Below, in pieces: positions 14,227 to 28,048 of a stretch of 64,000 bases of DNA; position 1 is the first letter of the stretch, and each line of letters starts with the position of its first letter. The notes beneath the pieces are model-generated. The model was not told where the DNA came from. It made no database searches and saw nothing but the letters and a program-made list of their open reading frames with translations. Where the stretch lies: the NCBI GenBank assembly GCA_032173965.1, contig CM063284.1, positions 112,628,410 through 112,692,409 on the forward strand, read 5' to 3'. A program made the translations under genes and the position numbers. Source of the stretch: Sitta carolinensis. Its lineage: Eukaryota; Chordata; Aves; Passeriformes; Sittidae.

Positions 14227-15822
14227 TGCTTATTTCTATCTTTTAGCTGAGGTTTTTTGAGAAAAATGAAGCTATCAAAACAGTTTACCCCCAGGATTTA
14301 AGGTGGATAAGTACTCTTTATAGTATGAAAATTAGAATACTCATCTGGATTAGTGATCATCTGGATGTTCCTGGTGAATTGATGAGAAATGATGGAATAG
14401 ATGTCTTCTCTTCTGCCAAACATGACTGAAAAATATCTTGAGTTGATATTCCTACCACTACTATTACTACAAAATATTTTCATGAAAATATTTCTGTTTA
14501 ACAAACCCTAGTTTTCTGAGAGTATACTGAAAATTACATCACTGTAACAATTCCTTACCCTGCAAATTTTAATATATATTCTGCTCAAGGATAAAGACAG
14601 TGTTTTCCTAGAGAAAGCTGCTCTGAAATAGCAGAAATATCTTGTGCTTACTATTTTCCCCAAGTTTATTTTTAAAATTGCGGTAAGAATTGAAATTGCA
14701 GGTCTACAATATTAGTAGCAAATTGCATATGATTGGTACTACTACAATGATTTATAAGATTCCCCATGAGCTTAGCAACTATGAGAGTTACTTTGAAACT
14801 CTCAATACAAATTGTTTACACTGTCCTGGCTGAATATACAGCACTGATCTGCCAGATTGTAGAGTATTATTGACAAAAATGCCTTAATTTACTCTTGAGA
14901 GGAAGATCACAGTGTCATAAGGAGAGATGACTCTGGACTGCTCACAGGTGAACAAACAACTGAATATTTTTAATGTGGAATTCAGAGCCCTCCTCAGGGT
15001 AGGAGCAAAGATCTTTTTCTCCAGGTGTGCTCTTCTAGCACACTTTCACTGTGCAGCTTCATGGTCTTTGAAGGAATATACCCTTTATTCCAGCTTAGGC
15101 TTCACTGCCACAAAAAACCTGCTTTTGAATAAAATGCCCCAGAAACTGATTGTTAAGTTGTATTTAAAGCAAGCATGCCTTCAAAGTGTACTTTAAACTT
15201 TTTAAAACATGCTTAAGTTACAGCATTTATTCTTTCTCGATCCTCTTTGATACTTTTATCATTGGTGTACTGTTCGATCCCATTCTTTTGGCTGAGCCTT
15301 CAAAGATGTTTATTCCAGGTGTTACAGGACTTGTTACTGGCCATTTGGTATCCCATCTAACCTAGAGTGGGTTTAGTTGTGATCTTTTCTCACATATTTT
15401 CAGCTGAAAAATACAACATACCCTGTTTTCATATTTGTACAGTAGCATAATAAGCACAAAAGGGTTTATTTTTTATTTGATGGAACACTTGATATATCTT
15501 GACTTTATATTTTTTTTCCATAAACCAAACAAGGGGAATTCTAGTCTTCTAGAAGTTAAGTCACCAAGCTTGCTGATAGAACTATTAAAAAATTTAAGAT
15601 AAGGCATTGTCTGGACAAACAGAGCTCGAGTTCTATGAAAAGATTTTGAGGAATTTTAGTTAAGAGAATAATTAATAACTACTTTGTTAGTCCAAAGTTG
15701 GTTGCAAACTAACAAAGCAGTCTACTGAACAGCTCCTAGACCTCTCCTGCTTTGACTGTGCTCAATACTTAATATCTGGAGTCAAAAATCTTGGAGGGTC
15801 TGTTAGGTGACTATAGAGATTT
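14227..15822. other. AT-rich unique DNA, no gene seen
   Basis: No gene, RNA or transposon recognised. An 89-codon plus-strand ORF at 14927-15196 has no recognisable domain. Confidence 0.55.
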
Positions 15823-15897
15823 AAAAAAAAAAAAAAAAACAAAAAAACCCCAAACAAAACCTAAACCCATTCAAAAAACTCCAACAACCCAAACCCC
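15823..15897. repeat. A-rich tract with A/C-only low complexity
   Basis: A run of 17 A is followed by about 55 bp made almost only of A and C (AAAC, CCAAAC, CCCAA words). It is the strand complement of the G/T-rich tracts seen elsewhere in the window. Confidence 0.9.
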
Positions 15898-18800
15898 ACT
15901 AATGAAACATATTTCCTACTAGAAAGACATGATAAGAATTAGAACTGCACAAAAATTTTTTAAGCTGCTTTAAGGTTGCTGTGATTTTTCCAGCTATTTT
16001 TCTGAACAATGGAAGTCAAGTATGTTAAAAAATATGAGTTGAATGAATATAAAGTTTTCTTGGGTATATTAGTGCACCACTGATGCTTATATTACAATTT
16101 ATGCAATTTCTAATCTTTAAAGGGTAACAGAAGAGATTTATGTGATACATCAGCGGGGGTTTCTGTCCCATTGTTCTTTACATCCTGATGCTCTCACAAA
16201 AAGTAGGATAAAGTTTAAAGTTTACTATTGATTGAAATTTCCTTTTGCCAGGCCCAAGAAGTAAAGGTGGTAGATAATGCCAGCAGCTACAGTGACTTTT
16301 GGCTCTGGGATGAGCTGTATCTTGACTTAAGGTGATTTGTATGCCCCAAATTTTAAAATATTCAGGAGACATGGGACACAATTTGAAGATTTGAAGGTCT
16401 CTTTCACTGAGAATTTCTATGGTCACAAAACAGAGTAAACACAAGGTCATTTTTGATGTAGGAATCGTGGCAAGCAGATGTGACCTTAATGAGGATTTTA
16501 GTAGAAGACAAGACATGCTGTGCTCATGCTGACAAACTGGCTGGTTCCAAAACCAGGTTTAATCAAAATAGTAATCATTCTACACAGTTTTAATTAAAAG
16601 TTGAACCGTTCTCTTAAACTCCAGATAACAGTGTAATTATATGAGTGGACAAAAATAAATATTAAGAACTACAGGAGAGCTATTCAACAGGCTGATTTAA
16701 ATTATTACCCACAAGTAAAGGAAAAAAATGTTGGCAAAGCTATGGCATAACAACCAAAATTAAAAATTAAACTTACTGCAAAGTAAAAGAAGGCTGTGTT
16801 TTCATAGCTGCAGCACAATCTGTTCTGAGTTCACAAGTCACAACAGGTATTTCCAGTAACAATGAATTTCTTTTATGGTGAAGTGTCTGAAAGTATATCA
16901 TATGCATAGGGAGAACTAAGCAACAGCTCAGCTTTAAGTATTACATTGTCTACAAGTATTTACCTTCCACTTAATAATCAAAAAGAAAAAATAATTAGGA
17001 AGTTTTCTTCTTGAAGGGATAATAAATAATCCTACTAAATATGGTCAGGAACAGAAACAAATTATCTTCGAAACCTCTAGAAATTCCTAGAACAACATAT
17101 AAGCAAACGATTATACATTGAAGGCTTTAAGTGCTTAAATCAGTCATTCATCACTACCAAAGGGGCTAGGCTTCCTAGTGAGGCTTCAGTACATCAGGAA
17201 CTTCAGCTTTAAGCTCTGCTTGAAATTTGTGATAGGAAAGATAGACCTTTCATAGGAAAGTGACAGTTTTCAGAAAGGATAAATAAGATGAGCACCAATG
17301 GGGTTGGGAGCGCTGTCAGGTTTTTCAAATGAAATTCAGCTTTAAAAGGAATGAGATCCACTGAGCTATGCAACCTGTAATTAAACCCCCAACATTTTTA
17401 ACAAAGCAAGAGAAGAAACTGATCTGGATTTTGGGCACTCAGACCATAAAAGTGATCAACAAATAATTTAAAATGTGAATCTAGCTCCCAGTCAAGTAGA
17501 AAAAAATATATATATTAGTGTTATGGAAGTGTCATTGGGTTACACTATTGTTTACTAATCTCTTCCAAATTCTTTCAGTATAAAAGAAGGCAAATCTAGG
17601 AAGACATTGAAACGCATACATAGAATGAAATTGCTGATGAATGTGAGGTTCTTTTCAGATGGAGATTTTGTTCTCTCCTTGACCTACAGTAGAAGTCAGG
17701 TTTTGAAGCAAAGCAGTTCCCTGAAAGATAGGATGAAATTCCTAAGAAAAGTCTTTTTACACCAATGCTATCTTCCATTTCCACAGACAAGGCAATAAAA
17801 CATAAAGTCAAAAGGGTGCATGAGGGAAGTACCAACAGATGGTCTCAGAGCCTCACTTTAGCTAGCCTGGATGTCTTGGCACAAGTTCCCTTTCATCCTT
17901 ACATACCATGCACTGAGGTAGTTGTGGTTTGCAAAGCCTGGGTTACTAAAGTGAAAAGGGCAGAGAGGAGGCACAGCACTTCACCGGGTAAGAATGACTT
18001 AAAATTACAGATAAAATAACAAGATGGCATCCTCTAGGGTAATGACACAGAGTTAAGAAGACTGATAACACAAAATGAAGTAGATTTGCTGCAAATCTGT
18101 ATTGTTGATGATTTTATTTTGTTCCTGCAAAAAAGCAAACATGTCTCTTGACTCTGTGGTCATAGGGATCAAGCTATACTTCCTTATGTCTACTTTTCCC
18201 TTCTTTTTATTTGTTTTAACATTAGCATTGTGTCTCTAAGGTAGAAAAATGACTAAACAGATGTTTATTTTTATTTGTATCCTTTCTAAATCTGAAGTTA
18301 GACTCTAATTCCAGTCAATGAAGAATTGATTTTTATTTCTTTAACTAAAACATTAGAATTTACACTCTCAGAGTGAAAAACATTTGTTCTCATTCCCTTT
18401 ATTGATACCCGCAGAGTTTCAGTCCTTCACATTTTGCAGCTTTCTCAGTTCTGACCGTCACTCACTCAAAACTTGTGAAATGCTTATCTGAAAAACATTG
18501 GTTTGAATGTTGAATCTGTCCTGCAGTAACCTTTTTCTGGATGACATGCAGGGGCATGCCTTTATTTTGAAATAAAACATATTTTCCTTCTCAATACTTT
18601 ACCTCATTTTTTGCAAGAACAATATGTTCTTATATTAATCAGGAGTGACTACATAAGATTTCAAATCCAATGTTGTTTTTAGTATTCTATATTCTTGGTA
18701 GTGACCAAAATTTGGTGGGACAGTGAGAGCTTCCAGTAGGCCAGAAGTAGGACTGAATAACATTATTTCTACTTTATACCTTGACAGAATGACAGGGCAT

Positions 18801-19204
18801 TTTTAACCACCTGAAATCTCTGCACGTTTCTCTGGAGGCAGAAAGATGTTAGCAGATAATAGCAGGTATAGATTACTGTCAGACCAAAATAAAATCCTTT
18901 TTTTCTTTTTTCTAATTTGCAAGCACACAAGCAGCATCAAAGAATGCACATAAAAAGATTTGTTAGAAAGAACATTAAAAATAGGAAAGATGTGCTAGAA
19001 AGTATTGGGAGCTTTGTAATCTTTCTGTTTTGTGAAGTAATTTCTTTAAAAAATATTTGAGAAACAATACATTTCAAAAAGAGGAATATCTGCTGAACCC
19101 CAAGATCTGTGCTCTAAGTTTTGGTCTTGGACTACATCTGGTTTTTGATCCCAGTTTTAATTGTAAGAAAGACATGCTCTGCAGATAGTTTTTTTACTAC
19201 TTCG
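15898..19204. other. AT-rich unique DNA, no gene seen
   Basis: No gene or recognised transposon. A 112-codon minus-strand ORF (16178-16516) and smaller overlapping ORFs at 17.6-18.0 kb lack recognisable motifs. Confidence 0.5.
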
Positions 19205-19205
19205 G

Positions 19206-19263
<58 letters not shown>

Positions 19264-19302
19264 TATATATACGTGATAGATAGAGATGTGTATATATATA
19301 CA
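19205..19302. repeat. (TA)n/(CA)n compound microsatellite
   Basis: About 46 bp of alternating TA with one phase slip is followed by ACACACACAC, then more TA, a GATA patch and a final short TA run. The TA blocks are self-complementary and could extrude as hairpins. Confidence 0.96.
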
Positions 19303-22300
19303 TGGAATTTTACAAATTTGTATGTTGTATTGAACCAGTCACAAGCCCCTTATTTACAACACACTGAGAAGCCTGACAAGATAAAAACACCATAAAGTGC
19401 TTGATGTCTAGGTGTTCAGTGTAGTAGCATGAAAGATACCTCTGTAAAAGTCCACCACCCAACCTATATTTATTGACTGAAAACTGCATTAGAAAAAAAG
19501 TCCTGCAGGTATCTGAAAGAATTAACAGCTGTTACTTGCTGATCTCAGTCTGTTCAGAGGCTTTCACTTGAATTTGTGTTTGCACTGTTTCCATCAAAAC
19601 AATGCATAAGCACCAACTTTAATCACAGCATCACAAAGTGAAAGCCGATTTAAAGTATGACTAAAAAGAAATATACATAACTATTGAATGTTACATAATA
19701 GCTGAATTAAAATGACTGCGTATGCCGTGATGCATATATAGCATGAAAGGTGATAACTAGGTAATACATAGCCATAAAACTTCCTCAGAAATAGGAAAAA
19801 ATAGATTTAAAAACTGAAAACGTGCTATCTCAAGTTTCCTTCAGTCAGTATCCTCAGTTCTTCTATCAGTTGCTATTTACCAGGGGACAAAACATGCAAA
19901 CAAGTTTAAGGTCTATGGTACATCACTGTCTCTTTGCAAAGGCTATGGAATTATTGTAAGGAAGGGACACAATGACAGGTCAATCATACTGATCCAGAAA
20001 TATTGGAGTATTTGGTCCACTTGTGTTTGTTCTGGTTGTAGAGGGAAATATCTAGTAGTAACACCCTGGTGGTTGCATATGATCTTCTTGTGGAAGATCT
20101 GTTAGTGACATGTGAACTACAGTTTATTTATGTATAAATAATTGTGTTAATTTTAATTGCAAAAGCTAATGGAAAGAGAAAATGTCAAGAAAGGAGAGAT
20201 GCCTTTTATCTGCTTTGCTGATTATTCTTAAAATTACTTTCCTCTAGAACTTTTGTATGTGTGACCAATTTCCAGTGGGGGGGTTCCTGACCTCTTTTTT
20301 TGCTATCAACTGAATTTTGTATCTCGCTATGTCAGCTTTCCCTTCTCAGTAAAGCTCAACTCTAGACTTTTAAATAGAAAGTTATAATATAATTAATTCG
20401 ACAAGGTTTTATACCAGTTTTATATTTTATTATCTTACTTCACAATGAGATCATAATGAGGACCCTGAGGTATTTATTTGGTGAAGAGAAATATGATCCT
20501 GTTATAAAACCTATTTTTCTAAGCGGCTGTGGAAATGATGAAAGTTCAGTAAATTCACAGATTCATGTAATGTTAAGGAGAAAAAGGATCATCAGGTTAG
20601 GTTAAGACTGTGTAGCATTAGTCAGTACAGTCTATCAAATTGATCTTCTGATTCCTAGTTATATTTTATCACACATTTCTTGCAATAAAAGCCTAAATCA
20701 CAACAATATGTAAATCTGCAAATTTGCATGTAAATTATCACTGTGATGGTGCTAGAGCTGAGACCTCAGGGCATCAAGAGTCACGCTTGTTTTGGCTCTG
20801 TTGGATAGTCCAAATAAAAAGTCACCACTATGCTCTCAGCAGCTATTTTTCTCTTGATAAGAATTAACAGGGCATTGGGGGCTATACTCTTAAAATATTC
20901 AGCCTTTATCCTTGTGAAGTTTCAGCCCAGAGTGGAAAAAGGAACCAGATTCAGACAACTGGGTTGCTGCATGATAGACATGACTCAATATATTCATGCA
21001 CTTATTATTTTCTGTTTTGTTAAGCCTAACAAATAAAATTTCTTCATGTTCATGAAGGTTATTTTTACCCACTGGCATAGAAATTTCCATTTCAACTAAA
21101 AGAAACCCACGGTAATATTCACTGAAGTGGATATAAGAAGACAGTAATTAGTGTGCGTTAATGTTGGAAATTTAAAATTCCACCAAGTTTTAATGAGGGC
21201 CTTGCCAGCAACATTATGTGGCAAGTCTACTGACTGGGTCATCCTTTAAAAGCAATAGAACAAAATGCAAGTCCAGCTCCAAGACTCTAATCCCAGGATT
21301 TATATACATCATCATTTGCTACCTTTTAATTTCTTAACATTTACTCTATATGTAAGATTAGTTAGCCTTAATTACAGAAAAATATCCAGCAGTGACTTTG
21401 ACGTCTTTTTAAGGATGATTACTGACTGAACTTATATTCTTTGAGCATTTTTCAAAAGAAAAGTTTAGCCTCAACTTTTACCCCTAAAATGGATTCTCAC
21501 TGCAGTCCTTTAAAGGACTTTATCTGCGTGTGTGTAACAGATTTTTCTTTATTTAGAAGTAGTAAATACCACTACTTAATGTCAAATAATTTAGAGATGA
21601 AGACAGCAACCTGAAAGAAATAATCTCATAAAGCTGCTTTTCTACTTTTTGTCTAAGCACAATAATGAAAATTCTCATTCCACTCAAGTGCCTTAAAGAC
21701 AACATTCAGGAAAATGAAATTTTAAAATCCAGGTTAATTTGCCTCCCACAAATCAAATAATATGCTGATTCAGTAACATGGATGATTAAGCACAAGTGCA
21801 CAAAGTGAACTAATAATTTGTCAAAAAGCAAGTTTTAGCCATTACAAAAATATAATATATTGTAATAAAATAAGTACGAAACATTTCTAATTTTGAATGT
21901 TCTTGAAGTAAGTGAGTCATATATGGAAAAACATTTATTTCTGTATGGATCTAGTGACCCTATCCAAAAAAGTATCTTTACAAGATTAGTCCACCAAATC
22001 TGTGCTGAAAAAGTGCTAGTTAATATATCTTTTTTTTATCTTAAACAAGTCACACTCAGTCTTAGAAAAACTACATATTGAGCAAACAGATCGATCTCAT
22101 AACTTACTATAAGCTTGATTAAAATCTAATGCACCAAGGAGTAATTCTGTGTACTCATATTACTAACAATATTTTCAGATACACCACAATTAGTACTGTA
22201 AAAAAAGTCTCTCACAGACAGAAATTTCTGCTAGTGAAGACCTCTGGCCTAATTTTTAGGTCTAAGACATCCAGAACAAATTTTGGGATAGTTTAAATTG

Positions 22301-23646
22301 GCCCAGTGCACACTGGATAAACACATTAATAAGACTTTTTCAAGTGTTGTTTGCTTCCTGTAAATGAAGATTTGCACAAAGAATATTGAATTTTAGAAAT
22401 TAAACTATAATAAGGAAATAAAGTTTGTAAGATCCACAACCAAGTCATATGAAAAAGAAAATTTATATAATTTTCACTTCAGTTACAAAAAACTTCACAT
22501 GTCCCCTCATGTTCTGAATTTTTAACAGAGAAGTGGTTTTTTTAATAGATGTGTGGGTGGGTAGATGTCTGGGGGGAGTATATGCTAAAAAAACCACAGT
22601 CAGCAGTTTTCCTTTTTACCTTCCACTTAATTCCAAGATATCTCAGTCAAGCAGAGTTTAGATTAAAGTGCATGAGTATTTCGTGCATTTAGTATTATTT
22701 TTTTTTCTTTTTCTCTTAGGTTTTGTTCCACAGGTTATTTTTCAACTAGACCCACTATTATTGTGTTCTTTATTTGTATGTTTTACTTTATTTATTTATT
22801 TATGTGATTAGTTAAAGGGTTAGGAAAAGTTTTTAAAATCAAATATGCTTGTACTTCCTCAAAGTCCATGCCATCAATCCTGCCTGCTAGAAATAGGAAA
22901 GGACAACATCAACAATGATACCTAAGCGTGAGGCAAAAAAGATGAACTAAGAAATTCTTTATAGTTTGCTGCAGTTATATCCCACAGAAAGAGTAGACTT
23001 CACAGAACGCACAAAATATTTCTTTTTATGAATATATGTTTTTGATGGAGATAACAAAGTTATTTTGTTGAACTGTGAATTAGAACTGATTAGAGGGTCA
23101 TAGCATATTCACCTTCGTAAAAAACCCACTAACACTTATTACCTGGAGCTTGAGTACCATAGGAATGCATTAAATTGGAAAACTAATTCCACATTTTTTT
23201 GAAATGACATTAGGACCTTGTCAAGCCAGGTCATTATAGCAGAATACAGAGGTCAGTGTATTATACATACTATTAAGAATTATATACATTATTACATATA
23301 CACACCCATAGACTTTATATGAATTCACTTCGCTATAGTCCAAAACATCAACCACCTTATCCAGAAAAAGAGAAATTCAAGCATACACACTCTAGTTGCA
23401 AATATGCAAAGAAAACCAGGAAAAGCTCCTCCACACTCCTGTTTTGGAAAAGAGAGGATAATTGTTTACCACCAGGTTGCTTCAACAGATGTCTTTACTC
23501 GATTTTATGATAGCTCCTATGTAGCCAGTGTTAATTGTCACTGAGCTATTATGTCAATCTGAAACTAATTTATGTCTCACATTCTTGAAATGCTCACATA
23601 TTATCTTGGGCAATTTATGCCTAATTTTTTGTAATAGATTCAGATC
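19303..23646. other. AT-rich unique DNA, no gene seen
   Basis: No gene or RNA recognised. A line near 20556-20605 is faintly reminiscent of an old CR1 tail but too diverged to call. A short (TTTA)n patch lies near 22785-22805. Confidence 0.5.
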
Positions 23647-23652
23647 TGCAAA
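23647..23652. repeat. Target-site duplication, left copy (TGCAAA)
   Basis: The hexamer TGCAAA directly precedes the TG at the start of the solo LTR. It is repeated exactly after the LTR's terminal CA at 24346-24351. Confidence 0.85.
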
Positions 23653-24345
23653 TGTTGCAATGTGTTGGTTTTAATTTCCTAGTTTGTTATTTACAGTTCA
23701 ATTGTTAATGGCTCATTCCAAAGTACGCCCATGATTTTCCCCAGGTTAGTCTATCCCTACTGTTGTCCCCACCCCTGAAGTTTCCTCAAATGGCAAACCC
23801 TGCCCTATGTTCCAGCTCCTTCCCTGTCAGTCAGTGTTCCCCTGCCCAGCTCCTTCCCATCCATCACAGTTGTCCCATCCCCTGTTCCAGACCCTTCCTT
23901 GTCAATCCTCCCTCCAGCCTATCCCTGCACGGTTCCTCCCCTTGGGGTGTCACCCAAACCTCGATGTCCCATTGGCCCCTGTGACCCCAGTCCTCCCTCA
24001 TTAGTTCAGGATGTTGTCAATCCCACTTTGTTCTCCTCCCCTCTCCCTGTCTTACTGGTTGTAAGTTTGTGTCCGGCCCTGGGATCCTCCCCCTATAAAA
24101 CCCCCTGCACACCCCAGTTCTGGTCTCTTTGTCCCTTTGTGAATCATACGAAGGATCTCTCTCTGGTTTTTGCTCTAATCCTCGATGCCTTTCCCACCTT
24201 GGTGCTACAGAGAGCAGTCTTGCTGCCAGGGGATCTGGCAGCCACTGCCTTATCTCTACCTGGCTCTATTCCAGACCAGGAGAGACCACTCTCGGCACAG
24301 TCTGAGACCAGGGCTAGCTGGGGAACCCTCTCAAGCACTCTGTCA
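23653..24345 (+). mobile_element. Solo LTR of an endogenous retrovirus (ERVK-like), plus orientation
   Basis: A 693-bp element begins TGTTGCAATG, ends CTCTGTCA and is flanked by an exact 6-bp target duplication (TGCAAA). The 6-bp duplication is typical of alpha- and beta-retrovirus-type (ERVK) integration. Composition shifts sharply to C/T-rich. Order in the element: a U3 rich in CCTTCC, CCAG and CCCATCC words; a GGGGTGTCACCCAAAC block and GTCCCATTGG (inverted CCAAT) at about 23945-23975; TATAAAA at 24094; then R/U5 and the CA end. There is no internal region, so it is a solo LTR left by recombination between two LTRs. It shares its start and several U3 blocks with the LTR at 36514-37200, which is reversed. 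I see no canonical AATAAA where that LTR has one. A 152-codon ORF through it is not a gene. Confidence 0.85.
24094..24100 (+). promoter_or_regulatory. TATA box of the plus-strand solo LTR
   Basis: TATAAAA sits in a C-rich context about 440 bp into the element, followed by CCCCCTGCAC. This is the usual U3/R promoter position for a retroviral LTR. The second LTR of this family has TATAAAA followed by a similar C/T-and-GCAC context. Confidence 0.7.
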
Positions 24346-24351
24346 TGCAAA
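24346..24351. repeat. Target-site duplication, right copy (TGCAAA)
   Basis: Exact match to 23647-23652, directly after the LTR's terminal CA. Confidence 0.85.
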
Positions 24352-27300
24352 TCCTAGTTTTTGGAGCTGATGCTTAGGGATTATTTATACTGTTATCATT
24401 TCTACTTCCAGAAGGGAAGTGTTTAAGAGTTTAAAAGGCTGAATCTGAATTTTCATATCTTTGTGAAGATCATTGTCCTCAGTTTTGAACACGTATTTTG
24501 TCTTAACTTCATTATTTATTTCAAGAGGCAAAATAAATTGTATGGTCTTAATTCAACCTGCTGCTGATAGCCAAACTTTATTAAATAATCAACATTTGGA
24601 GCAATCTACTGAGATTTCTATTTCAGTCTGGAAGAATGACAGTCAATCCCAAAACATGCATATGGTACTTTTTGGTTGTTTCTGTCTATGACCTCTGCTG
24701 TATTTCACATAGGTCAAAATCCCACAAAGTGAATCCTTGTAAGAAGGCAAGGATAGAAGAACCTTCTCAACTTAATTTCTCTAATCTTTTTCCAGATTTA
24801 TATGTTGTGCTTGAAGTCATCATTTAAAAATAATATTTTTAAACTTTTTATTTTAAATCAAATAAACCAGCTAAACTCCAGCCTTTTCTTTTTCCAAATA
24901 TGCTAGCACTTTCCAGAGTTTCATGTCCCATCTTTTTCCCTGAGTGGTTGTGACCCTATCTTTATTCCATTGGTAACAAAGAAAATATTTTAAGAGAGTG
25001 GCAACAATGTTTCCAAGACAGGCAGAATAAAAGCAGCTTTGTTTACAGAACCCTGGTGCAGAGGTTTTTTGAGCTACAAAAGAAACTTTGAGCAGCAGTA
25101 GGATAATTATCTCTATTTCTCCCTGGCAGAATACTGTGGAAGGCAAGTTAATAAAATATAATTATTGTTATTATTAATATTATGATTACTAATAATAATA
25201 CTCATGGAAGATGCTTATCATGAAAATAAAAAGGAATAGCACAAGGAGTGTAAATCAGAGCTGGATCACTTACATTTCCATGTCTCAGAGTCCTCCTCTA
25301 AAGTCAGAAATAATCCTTCTTCATTATAGCAAACCTTCTGAGGAGCAGATGACAGTTGTGTTAGTTCCAGATGAACCAGCAGGATTTCTGTGGATTTCAG
25401 CTGGAGTGGAGCCAGTGGTATACAAGGTTACCTGGTGTGTCATGGAACTTGCCAAGATACCGAAACTTACTAGGACATTTTAAGTCAATGGCTGCAGATC
25501 CTTTGACCTCTTTATTTATCTAATTTGCAAGCTTATTTTAGATCAAGGATAACAGCACTTAGTTTCATCTGTTGTTTCTATTTTGTTGTATATATGATTT
25601 ATGGAGTAATTTATAATAGATAATTTTTGACATAAGTGGATTAAGATGGTCTCTTGCCTTCTGAGCTGAGGCTCATCATAATTTGCTTAGTCATTTATTT
25701 GGTTTCTGATGCAAGGTTGCCTTTGTAGAAATATTAATTTATCACTTTTAATGATTTGCAATGATTTGCTCTCCAGCAAGCCAAGTTAGTAAAAATCTTC
25801 ATGACTTTCTTTAATATACTTTGTTAAAAGAGTTAACAAAGAAATATGTTTTTCTTCCATAGAAACTTTAATAGATTTTTTTTTCTGTACATGTTGCCAG
25901 TTTCAAAGAAGGTGACCCTTTTTAGATTAAACTCCCTCACCTGTTATCTATTAAAGAATCTCTCAAATTTAGTAAGAAAAAATGTAACACTTCCCACTGT
26001 TAATACACAACAAGAAATTAAATAGATTCCTTTGTGAGAACTGAGCAATGTCCCTACTATATCTGTTTCTATCAATCCTGATTAAATAACCGTACATTAA
26101 GAAATGATATTACATAGCCCATCAGTGTAAACTAATGAAGATGAAGGATTATATCTTCAGTTTAAGTATCTTCAATGTATTTTCCCACTTTTTCCAAATT
26201 TTTTGTGCTTTTTGTCTTTTAGTCAAACAAGACATTACAGAAGTGATCATAAATTTTCACTTTCTTTGGAAGTAAATTGGTTTATATTTTTTCCTCTCAA
26301 TTATCTGCTAAAAATCCTGATAAAATTTTACCAAAGTGACTTTAACTAAATAATTAAATAGGGAAAGAATGACATGTGAAAGGACAAGTAGATTCCTAAA
26401 TTTTTTTAAATACTAATCTCCTCAAATGAGAAAGAAAAAATGAAAGCACAGCAAAATTTGTGCTAGATTATTCTGCTACTAATATTTATCTATTTTTAAA
26501 TTTATTTTCAAAATCAAGCATGTAAATTCTGTTGGGTCAATTCTGCCATGCAGAGAATAATTTTTTTTCATATCTTAGTAATATAGTATATAAAACCTCC
26601 TATATTTTGTTGCTGATAATAATGGTGATTAATATAATCACAAGAATAACAAAAACAATGTACTAGGAACTTGGTACTGCAATTAAAATGGTTATTTTCC
26701 AAAACCGAATATGTTGCTAAGAATGTTTCTAATATCCATTTTTCTCTGTTCCTAAAAATACTTTCACCATGTTTGATTACCTGTTCCTGTTCAACACAGT
26801 CCAGTTTGACTTCTTTTAATTCAGGATAATATGTATTTATCCTGATATACTTTAGAGTAGACAAAAAGAAATATTTGCTTTATTGTTTTGTTTTTAACAC
26901 TTCCCAATTCAGTAACTGCACTTTAAAGCATGGACATTTATGCCAAGATATATCATGCATTAAAATACCAAGAGGATGCTGTAATGGCCCACAAGCCATT
27001 CTCACTTTCTTGGCAGATAATATCAGATGATATATTCTCCTTTTATATTTGGAATATGAGATTTCCCTAGAAAGAGACAGAGAGCAGCAACTCTTTGAGA
27101 TGTCTCATTTTCAAGACTTTTAGAATAATGCTATAAGTAAGTTTATCTCATTATTGACTTTTCTATTCCATCCCTACTGCTATATGTGGAAGGGCTGTGA
27201 TATAAACAAGGTGTTTTATTCAGTGAATCTTGATATATATCTTTCCTTTTCTACTGATTCCTCAAGTACCTCTTCTGAAATGTCTCAGCTAATCACAAAT

Positions 27301-28048
27301 CTTAATTATGACTTTAAGATATGCAATTCACGAGACTCAGACATTTTAAATGAGTGTAATTTAATAGAACACTTACTTTCTCATTAGCAGAGATAAATAT
27401 GCATGATCATAAGTGTTTCGTATGCAGGTTATATACTCAAAACTTGTCCCTGAAGGCTGCTCTTAACAGAAGTTCTTTTTTTACTAGCAGCGTTAGAGAA
27501 GAAAATAAGATATTAAGTTGACTTTTATCCTTTTTTTGTCTTCTCAGTCTATATCATATTTGACCAAAAATTTCTAGTTTTTTTCTTTTTTTTCCTTCAG
27601 GTTTCAGCAAGACTGTGCAGAAGCAAGTGGAAGTCTGTTAAGTAAAGAGGGAATAAAATGAAGCCTTTTGGATTGACCTGTTGAGTTTTCCAATATGGCT
27701 TTCTATAATGTTCAATACCACAACAGAGAGTATGGATTTCTCATAATGGAGATATTATATTATGAGAGAAGAAATTCAATATCCATATTTGAGATCTTGC
27801 AGTTTCTATCTATGATATCATTCTGCTCATCTGTTCTGTGTGGAAATGTAAGTTATTAGCTATAATATACATATAATAATACTGTATAATAAACAACTAG
27901 GGAAGATATTTTAGTGAAGTAAACTTACAATCTCATGTAATGGACTGGAAAAAAAAGTTCATTGAAAGACAGTTTTTCCATCTAGTCCCTTAATGCTTTC
28001 TCCAGTACTGAAATGAAGCATAGACTGGAAGAGACCAGATCTTTTGGT
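24352..28048. other. AT-rich unique DNA, no gene seen
   Basis: No gene recognised. A short ATT/TAATAA-rich patch lies at about 25155-25203. A pyrimidine-rich stretch ending in CAG near 27600 resembles a splice acceptor, but no paired donor or open exon is evident. Confidence 0.5.

Noticed and set aside
20081..20099. Short hairpin GATCTTC-TTGTG-GAAGATC
   Set aside because: A 7-bp stem is common by chance, and there is no RNA gene context.
20556..20605. Faint CR1-tail-like phrase (CACAGATTCATG...GGATCATC)
   Set aside because: Too short and diverged, with no further CR1 homology on either side.
23899..24357. 152-codon Pro/Ser/Leu-rich ORF
   Set aside because: It lies inside the solo LTR and reflects its C/T-rich composition.
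27560..27660. Strong pyrimidine tract ending CAG (acceptor-like) near 27600
   Set aside because: No plausible donor or open frame follows. Pyrimidine tracts with CAG are common in AT/T-rich DNA.
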